Shown here piece by piece: positions 8,458 to 17,322 of a stretch of DNA of 64,000 nt. Source of the stretch: Desulforamulus putei DSM 12395. GTDB taxonomy: Bacteria > Bacillota > Desulfotomaculia > Desulfotomaculales > Desulfotomaculaceae. The notes beneath the pieces are model-generated. The model worked only from the letters and a program-made list of their open reading frames with translations. It ran no database searches and was not told the origin of the DNA. The position numbers were made by a program, and so were the translations under genes. Within the stretch, counting starts at the first letter, position 1; each line of letters starts with the position of its first letter. The stretch lies in the NCBI RefSeq assembly GCF_900129195.1, contig NZ_FQUY01000001.1:1-64000 (forward strand). The letters are read 5' to 3'.

Positions 8458-9222
8458 TTAGACTCCGTTCGCGGGGATCACAACCTGCTGGTTCTGGAGA
8501 ATCTTAAGGGTAAGGAAGAGAACCATTTTTTCTTCCAATTGCCGGAATTCTTTCTCTTCAAAGGGTAGAACAGCGGTTTTGGGGCGCCTGCGGTTAAGAT
8601 ACTCATCGAACTCCACGATCCTGGCGCTGATTAATTCGCAGAAAGGAAGCTCATTGAAGAATTCCTGACTGATCTGGTTAAACTCAGAGATGTCTCCTGA
8701 CAACAGTCGATCCTTTTCTGCGAAACCGGGGCCTTTCAGGGGTTGGCTGCGGAAGAATTCAAACTCCTCCGAAGTGTTCAGCAACAGGGATGCCGGTGTA
8801 GCGCCGTTAAAGATGACGGGCGCCATACAGCTAAAGGGTACGTCAACGGTGCAGTGACGAATATCCCCGCAAACCCCTTCGGTATTGGAGCAAAGACGAG
8901 TGGAATAATCGATGTTCTTACGGACGAAACCTTTAATAGAGAGCGTGGCGGGTCCGGCTGGCATCATAGGATCTTGCAACAGCAGGCATTGTGTTACTTT
9001 CACCCGTTTTTTAATATCTTTGATCTCCAATGCCGGTTCCGGCAGTGTGATGGTGGAGTTAATATTCACCTGAAGAGTCAATTCTGCCAGTACAACCGGT
9101 ATTTTTACTGTAGCCCCGGTTGCAAGCCCTATAATAGGTACTGTAACACTGGAGCATTCAGGTTGAACGCCGCCGGTGACGACTTTACCCTTTGGTTTCG
9201 GGGGTGGGAAGCATCCTGACAT
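8458..9222 (-). CDS. SPOCS (DUF3794)-like protein, paralogue 1
   Basis: This 254-aa protein has a Pro/Lys-rich N-terminus, then a core shared with two neighbours: KIPVVLAEL, LPEPALEIKDIKKRVK, KGFVRKNIDY, and VCGDIRHCTVDVPFSC with its conserved Cys pair. Its charged C-terminal half ends EEKMVLFLTLKILQNQQV. The KGFV...H-TVDVPF pattern is what SPOCS/DUF3794 domains show in SipL and the Csx exosporium proteins of clostridia, so a spore-surface or spore-assembly role is likely. The assignment is by eye. There is no signal peptide, as expected for a mother-cell protein deposited on the forespore. The ATG has AAGGAGG upstream. Confidence 0.68.
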   Translation of the reverse strand: MSGCFPPPKPKGKVVTGGVQPECSSVTVPIIGLATGATVKIPVVLAELTLQVNINSTITLPEPALEIKDIKKRVKVTQCLLLQDPMMPAGPATLSIKGFVRKNIDYSTRLCSNTEGVCGDIRHCTVDVPFSCMAPVIFNGATPASLLLNTSEEFEFFRSQPLKGPGFAEKDRLLSGDISEFNQISQEFFNELPFCELISARIVEFDEYLNRRRPKTAVLPFEEKEFRQLEEKMVLFLTLKILQNQQVVIPANGV

Positions 9223-9252
9223 TGTAGCAATCCTCCTTTAAATATTTTACTG

Positions 9253-9280
9253 CATGTTATTCAGCTCCAACATTTTGTGT
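9253..9280 (-). promoter_or_regulatory. Sigma-K-like promoter for SPOCS-like paralogue 1
   Basis: Minus strand: GTAAC with AC at 9279-9280, 17 bases, then AATAACATG (9253-9261). The same GTAAC-to-GAATA layout recurs before the two paralogues. Confidence 0.55.
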
Positions 9281-9454
9281 TACTTTTTATGGAAAAAAAA
9301 CCATATAGAAGAATGGGCGATTTTACTTTCCTGAATTACCAATCTTGTAAAAATATTATCAAAATTTTCCTGCAGGGGTAGCAAATTACAGATGAATGGA
9401 ATAGGATAAAAGTAAAATATGGAAATTATTGGAGATTATGCAACGCTATGGGCT

Positions 9455-9505
9455 GAAATAAAAGAAGGAAGTAATGCTACAGCCCCAGGGCGTGTAGTTA
9501 CTTCC
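9455..9505 (-). terminator. Terminator of SPOCS-like paralogue 2
   Basis: Arms ggaagtaa and ctaca (9467-9481, with a two-base bulge) pair with 9493-9505. On the minus strand ttcttttattt follows. It is about 100 bases beyond the stop at 9604. The rest of the 9281-9603 gap shows no gene. Confidence 0.7.
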
Positions 9506-9603
9506 CCAAATTCTATAAACAAAAGGATTTTCCCTGAAAACTTGTAAATTCAATTTCCCGGAGAATATCGGTGAAATGTAAAAACCTAAAACAGGTCATA
9601 TTT

Positions 9604-10386
9604 TTAGTCTTGCGAAGGAATGGTAACCTGCTGATTTTGTAAAATCTTCAGAGTGATAAAGAGAACCATTTTTTCTTCCACTTGTCTGAACTCTCTTTCT
9701 TCAAAGGGCAGGTTGGCGTGGTGCGGGCGTACACGATTGATTAACTCATCGAACTCAACGATTCTGGCGCTGATCAATTCACAGAAAGGAAGTTCATTGA
9801 AGAATTCCTGGCTAACCTGGTTAAATTCAGAGAAATCACCGGAAAGCAAGAAGTCTTTTTCTGCAAATTCACGGTCGGACAGATCCTGTCTGCGGAAGAA
9901 CTCAAATTCATCCCGAGTATTTAGACTCAGAGTGGCAGGTGTAGCCCCGTTAAAGGTAATGGGTGTTGAGCAGCTAAAGGGAACATCCACGGTGCAATGA
10001 CGAATGTCACCGCAAACACCTTCAAGATTTGAACAGCCACGGGTAGCATATTCAATGTTTTTACGGACAAAGCCTTTAAGGAAAAGCACATTGGTGTCCT
10101 GCAGCAGCAAGCATTGGGTCACTTTCAGGCGCTTCTTGATCCTCTTAATTTCCAATGCAGGCTCAGGTAAGGTAATCATGGAGTCCATGTTCACCTGTAC
10201 GGTAAGTTCAGCCAGGACCACAGGTATTTTTACAGTTACCGGGCCGGTAATAGCCGTTAGGGGAACAGTTGTGCTTACACAGTCCGGTTGGGTTCCGCCG
10301 GTTACGTTAACGCAGGTTGCTGTTGCGTGGCTCTTGCTTTTTCCCCATTCGCCTTGGGGCTGATCGGGCAAGTCGTTTTTGGACAT
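9604..10386 (-). CDS. SPOCS (DUF3794)-like protein, paralogue 2
   Basis: This 260-aa protein is closely related to its neighbours over nearly the whole length: KIPVVLAELTVQVN, LPEPALEIKRIKKRLK, KGFVRKNIEYATRGC, VCGDIRHCTVDVPFSC, and LPFCELISARIVEFDE. The N-terminus differs (DLPDQPQGEWGKSKS), as expected for paralogues that keep a core and vary the tail. The ATG start has AAAGGGGG upstream. It has its own promoter-like element and terminator. It is probably a spore-surface protein. Confidence 0.7.
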   Translation of the reverse strand: MSKNDLPDQPQGEWGKSKSHATATCVNVTGGTQPDCVSTTVPLTAITGPVTVKIPVVLAELTVQVNMDSMITLPEPALEIKRIKKRLKVTQCLLLQDTNVLFLKGFVRKNIEYATRGCSNLEGVCGDIRHCTVDVPFSCSTPITFNGATPATLSLNTRDEFEFFRRQDLSDREFAEKDFLLSGDFSEFNQVSQEFFNELPFCELISARIVEFDELINRVRPHHANLPFEEREFRQVEEKMVLFITLKILQNQQVTIPSQD

Positions 10387-10417
10387 TTAGTTAATCCCCC
10401 TTTATAATTTTATAGTG

Positions 10418-10445
10418 CATGATATTCATTTAGCCTGATACCGGT
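10418..10445 (-). promoter_or_regulatory. Sigma-K-like promoter for SPOCS-like paralogue 2
   Basis: Minus strand: GTAAC with AC at 10444-10445, 17 bases, then AATATCATG (10418-10426). It is 31 bases from the ATG. Confidence 0.55.
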
Positions 10446-10495
10446 TACATTTTTTGGACTAAAACCTAGTTTTTGCAGTTTCTTATTTAATCCAA

Positions 10496-12052
10496 TCAAT
10501 TAGATGTGCGTTTAAACGGACAGGTTATTGTGGGTGGGTCAAAGAATTTAGGTTGATGTTCTTCGTTTGAAGTGTCCGGTTGCAAAAAAGCCTCGGAATC
10601 TTCCTGGGCCGAGTTGGAAGTATCCTCAATGGAGGGTTCCGGTTCAGTGGTGTCCGGTTGCAAAAGATCCTGGAAACCTTCCGGGGGCGAATTGGAAGTA
10701 TCCTCAATGGAGGGTTCCGGTTCAGTGGTGTCTGATAGCAAAAGATCCTCGGGGTTTTCCAGGGTTGAATCGGAAGTTTCCTCATGGTAGGATTCTAGTT
10801 CGGTGGTGTTCGGTTGCCAAAGGGGCAGAGTATCATTGGGGAATTCCTCGGCAGTCTCCTCTTTAGCCATGTCTGACCGTGACCACTCCAGGTCTTGAAC
10901 AGGTAGATCAGACTCCTGCAATTCCGTTTGGACAATCTCATCTTTTTCACAACCAAAATCTTCTTCAGCCCGCACGTTGGTTGCTATATCTTCCAAGGGT
11001 TTGTAGAACGGATTTTCTTTGTTGACCTCCAGTACCTGATCTCTTTGCAATAGTGCATTCATAAAAGGCGGAATGCTAACCTGTTGTTTTTGCAAAACCT
11101 TTATTGTTAGGTAAATAACCATTTTGTCCTCTATTTGCGAAAACTCTTTTTCTTCAAAGGGCAAGTCGTTACCTGGTCGGGTACGGTTAATAAATTCATC
11201 GTACTCAATAATCCTGCTGCTGACTAGCTCACAATAGGGAAGCTCATTGTAGAATTCATATGTTACCTGGTTAATTTCGGAGAAGTCGCCGGAAAGTAGC
11301 TCATCTTTTTCAGCAAAATACCGGTTGAATAAAGGCTGCCTTTTAAAATATTCAAACTCATTCTCTGTGTTAATAACCGGTATTATCGGATCAGCACCAT
11401 TGAATTCTACTTGTGTTGTGCAGGTAAAAGGAACATCTACAGTACAATGCCGTATATCGCCGCATACTCCCTGACTATTGGCACAACCCCTTGCGGCATA
11501 AGAAATATTGTTACGGACAAAACCTTTGAGAAAGAGCACCGGTGGAATTTGCTCTTCGGGGTCTTGCAATAGCAAGCACTGAGTGAGCTTTACCCGTTTT
11601 TTAATTTCTTTTATTTCCAATGCCCGCTCGGGTAACGTAATCGTTGAATGCATGTTTACCTGCACTGCCAGTTCCGCCAGAACCACCGGTATTTTAGCTA
11701 TAACACCACTTGTAAGTCCGATTATAAATACGGGGGTGTTGGAACAGTCTTGTACCACTCCTTCGTTGAGGGTATCAATGCATACTTTGCCAGGGTGGTA
11801 AAAAACGTGAACACCAGAAACTTTTGACTGATCTCTTACTAATTCATTATCATTTTCCGACTCTTTTAAAAGGTCAGCATCTGGCTGATCTGGCTCTGGT
11901 ATAGACATATTTTCATTATTTACTTCAGGCACAACAGGTTCTGAAAGGATTGTTTCGTATTCTTGAGGTTCCGGTTGTTGGTCTACTTGTTCTTTTTGTT
12001 CTATTGGTACAACTCTTCGTATATCGAAGAAATCCGTTTTAAACTGAAACAA
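10496..12052 (-). CDS. SPOCS (DUF3794)-like protein, paralogue 3, with acidic repeat tail
   Basis: At 518 aa this is twice the size of its two paralogues. About 90 acidic N-terminal residues come first. The shared core covers roughly residues 105-350, with KIPVVLAELAVQVN, KGFVRNNISYAARGC, VCGDIRHCTVDVPF and ELVSSRIIEYDEF. A C-terminal tail of about 160 residues is rich in Glu, Asp, Pro, Ser and Thr and contains a 26-residue repeat (DTTEPEPSIEDTSNS). The Ser/Thr-rich tail would suit O-glycosylation by the neighbouring GT2 enzymes; that is inference. The TTG start at 12052 has AAGGAGG 8 bases upstream. A sigma-K-like element precedes it. Confidence 0.7.
   Translation of the reverse strand: MFQFKTDFFDIRRVVPIEQKEQVDQQPEPQEYETILSEPVVPEVNNENMSIPEPDQPDADLLKESENDNELVRDQSKVSGVHVFYHPGKVCIDTLNEGVVQDCSNTPVFIIGLTSGVIAKIPVVLAELAVQVNMHSTITLPERALEIKEIKKRVKLTQCLLLQDPEEQIPPVLFLKGFVRNNISYAARGCANSQGVCGDIRHCTVDVPFTCTTQVEFNGADPIIPVINTENEFEYFKRQPLFNRYFAEKDELLSGDFSEINQVTYEFYNELPYCELVSSRIIEYDEFINRTRPGNDLPFEEKEFSQIEDKMVIYLTIKVLQKQQVSIPPFMNALLQRDQVLEVNKENPFYKPLEDIATNVRAEEDFGCEKDEIVQTELQESDLPVQDLEWSRSDMAKEETAEEFPNDTLPLWQPNTTELESYHEETSDSTLENPEDLLLSDTTEPEPSIEDTSNSPPEGFQDLLQPDTTEPEPSIEDTSNSAQEDSEAFLQPDTSNEEHQPKFFDPPTITCPFKRTSN
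10570..10790 (-). repeat. 78-bp in-frame tandem repeat (26 residues)
   Basis: The block starting ttggaagtatcctcaatgg at 10614 recurs at 10692, exactly 78 bp away, with near identity over about 40 bp. A third, decayed copy follows near 10770. Each encodes the acidic DTTEPEPSIEDTSNS unit. Confidence 0.85.
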
Positions 12053-12084
12053 GACTCATCCCTCCTTAAAAAATTTTTTTACTA

Positions 12085-12112
12085 CATGCTATTCAATACA
12101 AGTTAATACGGT
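12085..12112 (-). promoter_or_regulatory. Sigma-K-like promoter for SPOCS-like paralogue 3
   Basis: Minus strand: AC (12111-12112) within ATAACC, 17 bases, then AATAGCATG (12085-12093). It is 32 bases from the TTG start. Confidence 0.55.
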
Positions 12113-12224
12113 TATCAATTCAAGGGTAAAAATGCAAATTTATGTTTTTTCTTTGGGCAACAGAGAAATACGTCTTCTTATGGAGGGATTGCTTATAGGA
12201 TGATGGAAAGTTGTATTGTTCTAC

Positions 12225-14609
12225 TTACTTAAAAAATTCCCGGATGTTTTGTAATTGCTCATCTCCTGGATTATGTTGAATTGCTTCGGCGTAAATATAA
12301 GATAAGGTTTGGAACATGGCGGCGGCTATTGCTGGGTACTGTTCATAATCCTTTGTTGTGATTAACTTTTCTATAGCCATTTGCCAGAGTTCTAAACTTG
12401 CCAGCAGGCATTTCTTTTTATTGGCCACAACGGCTGCCGTACAAAGGTTACGGACGTTATCCAGGTTATTTTCTTTAAGAAATTCTAGCAACCGTTCGGG
12501 TTGAAATTGAGATAAAAATATATTTGTGAGAGGGGGGATGGCCATGTCTGCTCCGCCAATGATTTGCACGGCAGAGCGGTAATGTTCTAGGCTCTTATCA
12601 ATATTGCCTTGTTGCAAGTGTATTTCTGCCAGCCGGCAGTGGGGCAGGAAACTACCCACCCCGGAACAAGTATCATACTTTTCCCAGGGAGCATCGCCAA
12701 GTTGTAGACATTTTTCAAAACATTCTCTGGCGGAGCGTAGAAAACCTAATTTTAAGAAGGAAAAACCATGGTAATAGTGGAGATCTGTGTAGTCCGGGTA
12801 TAAGTCTATAGCTTTGTTTGCCAGAGGTAATATTTCATTGTATTTTTTTAATTTAAATAAGCATTTTATAATTCCGCAGAATAGGTTGGCCGGTATGTTT
12901 GTACCATATAAATTGTGGGCCGCCTGAAACTGTACTAAGGCGGCTTTATATTTTCCACTGTTATAAAATTGGAATCCCATTTCCTGTTGTAGCACGGGAT
13001 TTTTACCGCGCTCCCTGACATCTTTAGCCAATAAAAATACATTTCTGCGAAATACTTCTTGTTTTAATTCTGATTTTACGTGGGGGCCATAATGGAAAAC
13101 GGTAACAGGCAAGTAAGAAAGCGACATGTCCCCGTGCTTCTCAACAATTGAATGGTCAATATCTTCCATAATCCTGGATTTATAGCACAGGTCCTGTTCA
13201 TTACGGATTAATCTGCATACAGCCTGATCCCGATAGTTGTCCCGGTTAACTGCGTCGTAAAAAGTTCTTTGCCGGATCTTGTATCCAATGAAAGTGGAGT
13301 TATTTAAACCTTCTACCAACGCAGCCAGATCAGCCGAATTTATTTCTTCATCCCCGTTTAAAAATAATACCCAATCCCCGGAGGCATTTCTTAAGGCAAA
13401 GTTTCTAAGTTTAGCAAAACTGTCTGACCAATTCAGACGGTAAAGGTTGGCCCCCATTTGATAGGCGATGTTTAGGGTGTTATCCGAGCATTCAGTAACG
13501 ATCAGCAGAATTTTATCCGCTATCTCACCAACGCTGCGCAGGCACCTGGCAATGTTCTTTTCCTCATTTTTTGCCAAAATACAAACGCTCAGTTGAAATT
13601 GTTTTGCTTTTTGTAAAAGGAAAGGCTTTATTTGTGTTAATAATTGTTTGGGAGATTGGCTAAAGATTTTTCCTTCCACAGGGTATCTTGGATTACGGTC
13701 TGGCGTTTTTAAGAATTTTTCAATGCTATCGGCAGCCAGAGAAAAACGGCCACATCGAATATGACAGGCGGCTTGTAAAAGAAATAAATCACTGTAGTCC
13801 GGATAAACGCTTTGGAAATAGGCCAGTTGTTCTAAAGCATCCCGGTACCGGCCAAGCTCAATCAAGCAAACTAATAATTTATTGACTAACGGTGGAGCAT
13901 AGCCGGAATTAGGATTGGTTACTTTTAATGCCTCAATAAAGTTTTCCAGCGCCTTTTGATATTGTCCTTGCCTGATGTATTCAATTCCTACATTATAAAG
14001 ATAAAAGCCGTCCTGGCAGTTCTGATCTTTCCGAGATTCTTCCAGTAAACCTACGTTTCGTACGATTTTTGAGGGAATATTTACCCTTTCCGGGTTATAA
14101 CCGTGGTGCAGCAGGGTCACATTAAGCCTGCCGATTCTACCGGATCCCGAATGTGTAAAAATAGAATCAGAAATCTGCTCGTGGATTTTCCCCTTAAACC
14201 GGAATTGAGGCAGGTTACGGAATAACCTGATAGATTGAAAGGTTACCTCGTGGTCCCCACCTAGAAGATTTCTGACATCGAGATAATAGGCATCGTAGTC
14301 CTTTGATTGAACTGCCTCTAACAAATGATGCCCCAGATTTGGGTCGATTTCCTCATCACAATCCAAAAAAAGAATCCAATCCCCCGTTGCCTTTTCCAGG
14401 GAATGATTACGGGCAGCGCTGAAATCATTGTTCCAGTTGTAAAAATAGACTTCAGCACCCAGGTTTCGGGCTATCTCCGGGGTTTGGTCTGTTGAACCGG
14501 TGTCCACAACAATGATTTGGTTTACATAGGGCAAGGCGCTTTTAAGACAGTTGCCTATAAAATCACTTTCGTTCTTAGCGATCATACACAGACTTATGTT
14601 TACTGGCAA
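12225..14609 (-). CDS. Double family-2 glycosyltransferase/TPR protein with a degenerate second GT domain
   Basis: This 794-aa protein has two GT2 modules, each followed by TPR-like helices. The first (SLCMIAKNESDF at residue 6, VVDTGSTDQT, FLDCDEEI) looks complete. The second starts near residue 341 (QLSVCILAKNEEKN), but VVDTGSTD is replaced by IVTECSDNT and the metal site reads FLNGDEEI, so its activity is doubtful. TPR-type repeats fill about 540-770. It starts at TTG 14609 and overlaps the end of the upstream GT2 gene by 10 bases, so both come from one message. It probably modifies the same surface targets. No clear terminator follows in 12120-12224. Confidence 0.84.
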   Translation of the reverse strand: MPVNISLCMIAKNESDFIGNCLKSALPYVNQIIVVDTGSTDQTPEIARNLGAEVYFYNWNNDFSAARNHSLEKATGDWILFLDCDEEIDPNLGHHLLEAVQSKDYDAYYLDVRNLLGGDHEVTFQSIRLFRNLPQFRFKGKIHEQISDSIFTHSGSGRIGRLNVTLLHHGYNPERVNIPSKIVRNVGLLEESRKDQNCQDGFYLYNVGIEYIRQGQYQKALENFIEALKVTNPNSGYAPPLVNKLLVCLIELGRYRDALEQLAYFQSVYPDYSDLFLLQAACHIRCGRFSLAADSIEKFLKTPDRNPRYPVEGKIFSQSPKQLLTQIKPFLLQKAKQFQLSVCILAKNEEKNIARCLRSVGEIADKILLIVTECSDNTLNIAYQMGANLYRLNWSDSFAKLRNFALRNASGDWVLFLNGDEEINSADLAALVEGLNNSTFIGYKIRQRTFYDAVNRDNYRDQAVCRLIRNEQDLCYKSRIMEDIDHSIVEKHGDMSLSYLPVTVFHYGPHVKSELKQEVFRRNVFLLAKDVRERGKNPVLQQEMGFQFYNSGKYKAALVQFQAAHNLYGTNIPANLFCGIIKCLFKLKKYNEILPLANKAIDLYPDYTDLHYYHGFSFLKLGFLRSARECFEKCLQLGDAPWEKYDTCSGVGSFLPHCRLAEIHLQQGNIDKSLEHYRSAVQIIGGADMAIPPLTNIFLSQFQPERLLEFLKENNLDNVRNLCTAAVVANKKKCLLASLELWQMAIEKLITTKDYEQYPAIAAAMFQTLSYIYAEAIQHNPGDEQLQNIREFFK

Positions 14610-16549
14610 AGTATTTCTTCCTTTCCGGTCAATTTCTTCTTAAAACGGGCTAACCCTGACAGGTGTTGATGTACTGTCGAAATATGAGGACAATTTACAA
14701 CAAGATGTCTTAAGGATTGCTGGAAAAAATCAGTTAAAGCAGTTAATAAAGAAATATAGTTTTGGCTGTCCTTTTCCAAATTACAGGAATGCCGGATAAA
14801 CCTTATCCCCTCTAATATATCGCCTGTAAAGATATTGATTAGACCAAACCACTTGTAGTTGATCACTTTCTTTTGATGGATCAGGGAAAGTGAAAAGAGT
14901 CTTTCCGCCAGGTTGTAGTTGTTACGGGTGAAGGCTTGCTGTCCCAGTTGGCTGTAAAGAAAGGACAAGTGTGAAGGATTAATGATAGTTTCTAAATACT
15001 TTACACTTTTAGACTCATCAAAGGTAACCAATTGGTAAGCAAAATTAAACAAAGACGGAGTAATAGGATCGTCTCCTGATAGGATTTCTTCCTGATTAAT
15101 TAATTGTGCTAAGAACCGGTCTGACTGATCCATATGACAATATCCTGTTTGACCTATATCATTACTTAGTACCCGGCATATAGACGCCAGGATAGCGATT
15201 TCTTCGTTTGAAGGAGGAATTTGTGAAAGAAAATTCCTGGCCAATTGCCATTTTTTTAAATAAATAGCAGATTTAGCAGCAATAATATAGTTTTCAGGCG
15301 TCGGTTGCGGTAGATCGTTTATTTCTCGTAAAACAAGGTGATACTCACCCATGTCGAACAGCAATTTAATACGTTCCTCCGGACTAAGCTGAGGTAAGTG
15401 TAACTGCAAAAAGTTTATCGTGTCTTCCGGATTGTTATAATATTGTTTTGCCAGTAATCCCAATCGAAGGAATGAAGTATAGGAAGTACCCCCGGTTTGC
15501 ACAGCCTTAACTTGATGTTGCAAGGCTTCCTCCCAGTCTTGCAGACGCATATAGATATCTGCCATCTGTTCATAAGCTAAAAAACTCTGTACACCTTCCA
15601 TAGAGATATAATTCGGGTTAATCTTGTTATATTTCAGACACTGCCTAAAACGTTCCAGCGCAAGCTCAAAAAGCATGATTGCTGAATAAATTTGCCCCTG
15701 CAGATAGTAGAGGTCAGGGTAATCGGGAAAAAAAGACAATCCCTCTTGAGATAGTTTTAGAGCCTCCTCATACTCTCCAAGATCCACCAGGCAGACTGTA
15801 AAATTGCGATACAATCCCGGCAGGTAGTGGGAGTTTTTGCTCGCATACTGTTTGGCTAGATGGAAATGGTGCTTTGCATTTTCTAACTGGCCGCTCACGT
15901 AAAAACTAACCCCCAGATTATAATGAGTAAAGTCATCCTTGGGGTTTTCTGCCAGCATGCATTCCAGTATGGTGATGTTGCGCTGATTTTTTTGTGTTCG
16001 TTTCGGATGATCAAGGGAGTAACCATAGTGCAGTATTTCTAAACCCGAATATACAATGGAAGCGGAAGGATTGTTACGTAGAATGCTGGGTGCTATCTGT
16101 TCATGCAAGGCGCCCTCAAAGCAATATTTTGGGTTATTTTTAAACATTCGTATGTTTAAGCCACGACATTTTTGTACATTCGCAGCAGAAGTGTAATTAA
16201 TAATGCTGAAGGTTAAGGCTTCAGCCTTGGTATGTTGAGCCAACTGCCGCAGCGACCGTCCGGTTTCCGGGGGCACTTCTTCATCTGCGTCCAGGTAAAA
16301 AATCCATTCCCCGCGGGCATGTTGCTTAATTTTATTTCTCGCCTTGGCAAAGTTATTTTCCCACCGGCCAAAGAAGACTCTGGCCCCTTGTTCTTGGGCC
16401 AGAACTGGTGTCCTGTCACTGGAACCGGTGTCCAAGATCAAAATTTCATCTACGTAATCCTTTACACTAGTTAGACAGCGAAGGATATTGGATTCTTCAT
16501 TTTTCACAATCATACAGAGACTGATCAAAGGATGTTTTGTCCCTTTCAT
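14600..16549 (-). CDS. Family-2 glycosyltransferase with TPR region
   Basis: This 649-aa protein has an N-terminal GT2 domain (SLCMIVKNEESN at 10, LDTGSSDRT near 39-47, FYLDADEEV near 84-92). The conserved RMFKNNPKY...LHEQI block and HYGYSLD motif follow, then long TPR-like repeats. The ATG has ggaggt upstream. It is the first gene of a two-gene operon with the double-GT gene. Its upstream element is the best sigma-K match in the window (AC-N17-CATAAGGTA). Donor and acceptor are unknown. Confidence 0.87.
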   Translation of the reverse strand: MKGTKHPLISLCMIVKNEESNILRCLTSVKDYVDEILILDTGSSDRTPVLAQEQGARVFFGRWENNFAKARNKIKQHARGEWIFYLDADEEVPPETGRSLRQLAQHTKAEALTFSIINYTSAANVQKCRGLNIRMFKNNPKYCFEGALHEQIAPSILRNNPSASIVYSGLEILHYGYSLDHPKRTQKNQRNITILECMLAENPKDDFTHYNLGVSFYVSGQLENAKHHFHLAKQYASKNSHYLPGLYRNFTVCLVDLGEYEEALKLSQEGLSFFPDYPDLYYLQGQIYSAIMLFELALERFRQCLKYNKINPNYISMEGVQSFLAYEQMADIYMRLQDWEEALQHQVKAVQTGGTSYTSFLRLGLLAKQYYNNPEDTINFLQLHLPQLSPEERIKLLFDMGEYHLVLREINDLPQPTPENYIIAAKSAIYLKKWQLARNFLSQIPPSNEEIAILASICRVLSNDIGQTGYCHMDQSDRFLAQLINQEEILSGDDPITPSLFNFAYQLVTFDESKSVKYLETIINPSHLSFLYSQLGQQAFTRNNYNLAERLFSLSLIHQKKVINYKWFGLINIFTGDILEGIRFIRHSCNLEKDSQNYISLLTALTDFFQQSLRHLVVNCPHISTVHQHLSGLARFKKKLTGKEEILCQ

Positions 16550-16580
16550 AATAAAGACCTCCGGTTTTAGCCTTTGTCTT

Positions 16581-16608
16581 TACCTTATGCGAAAAAAAGT
16601 GCTTTGGT
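16581..16608 (-). promoter_or_regulatory. Sigma-K-type promoter for the GT2 operon 16549-12225
   Basis: Minus strand: AC (16607-16608), 17 bases, then CATAAGGTA (16581-16589), a full match to AC-N16/17-CATANNNTA. It lies 31 bases before the ATG. Confidence 0.7.
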
Positions 16609-16675
16609 GCGGTTTCTGTAAGTTGGTCAATACATGGAAAACCAAGTAACAATAGAAAAAATCACACTAACTGTA

Positions 16676-16702
16676 ACAAATGTAAACACTTAGAATATAA
16701 TA
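16676..16702 (+). promoter_or_regulatory. Sigma-K-like promoter for the 153-aa protein gene
   Basis: Plus strand: GTAAC with AC at 16676-16677, 16 bases, then AATATAATA (16694-16702). It lies 30 bases before the ATG. The core TATAAT could also serve sigma-A, so the assignment rests on similarity to the other elements of the island. Confidence 0.5.
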
Positions 16703-16732
16703 CAGTAACTTATAATTAAGGGAGGTCTTTCT

Positions 16733-17194
16733 ATGACTGTCAGAAAAATCTGTGTTCAGGAAATTACTACCTTGAACCGAACAGAAACCTTTACGGTTAC
16801 CTGTACAACTCCTTCATATACACCAGTTGGTTTAGGTAGCCCGTCGGAGGCCAACGCAGTTCTCTACAATGTAGCGTTTACCATTAATCCGGTTCCGACA
16901 ATTTCTTTCTCCTATGATGTTCAGTTAAAGTATGCTTTCTCACATAACGGCGGAACCTTTGAAGAGTTTTGTGATGTATTAGGTAATTCCGGTGCACTAA
17001 CATTTAATTCCGGTGTAACGTCCTGCGATTGTCAAGATGCGTTTTCCATTACTTCGTCTATCACTACCGATCCTGCGGCAATAACTACCACCCAGAGTCC
17101 TAATACTGTTGCTGGTCCCGTAACCGTCAGTTTTACTCTGAACAATCTGTGTGCCCAAACTATTATCTGCGTAGAAGACACTACCTGTGTATAA
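16733..17194 (+). CDS. Small beta-rich protein of unknown function (spore-surface candidate)
   Basis: I do not recognise this 153-aa protein. It is rich in Thr, Ser, Val and Asn with alternating hydrophobic residues, so it is probably all beta. Cys residues cluster in CDCQDAF near residue 100 and in the C-terminal CAQTIICVEDTTC segment. There is no signal peptide or membrane segment. The start is ATG 16733 with aagggaggt upstream. It is a single-gene unit with its own promoter and terminator, between two glycosyltransferase blocks. Thr/Ser richness makes it a possible glycosylation target. Confidence 0.65.
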   Translation: MTVRKICVQEITTLNRTETFTVTCTTPSYTPVGLGSPSEANAVLYNVAFTINPVPTISFSYDVQLKYAFSHNGGTFEEFCDVLGNSGALTFNSGVTSCDCQDAFSITSSITTDPAAITTTQSPNTVAGPVTVSFTLNNLCAQTIICVEDTTCV

Positions 17195-17246
17195 GAAAAG
17201 AAAAAGCACAATTATATCCAGTCATTTGACAAATAAAGAAAAGTAT

Positions 17247-17280
17247 AAAACCTGCAGCGTACATTCACTGCAGGTTTTTC
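17247..17280 (+). terminator. Terminator of the 153-aa protein gene
   Basis: A perfect 11-bp stem (aaaacctgcag 17247-17257, with its complement 17268-17278) ends in a T tract. Confidence 0.9.
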
Positions 17281-17322
17281 CAAAATAAATGAAAACATTA
17301 GCTTTCCAAAGGAGTTAGAGAA

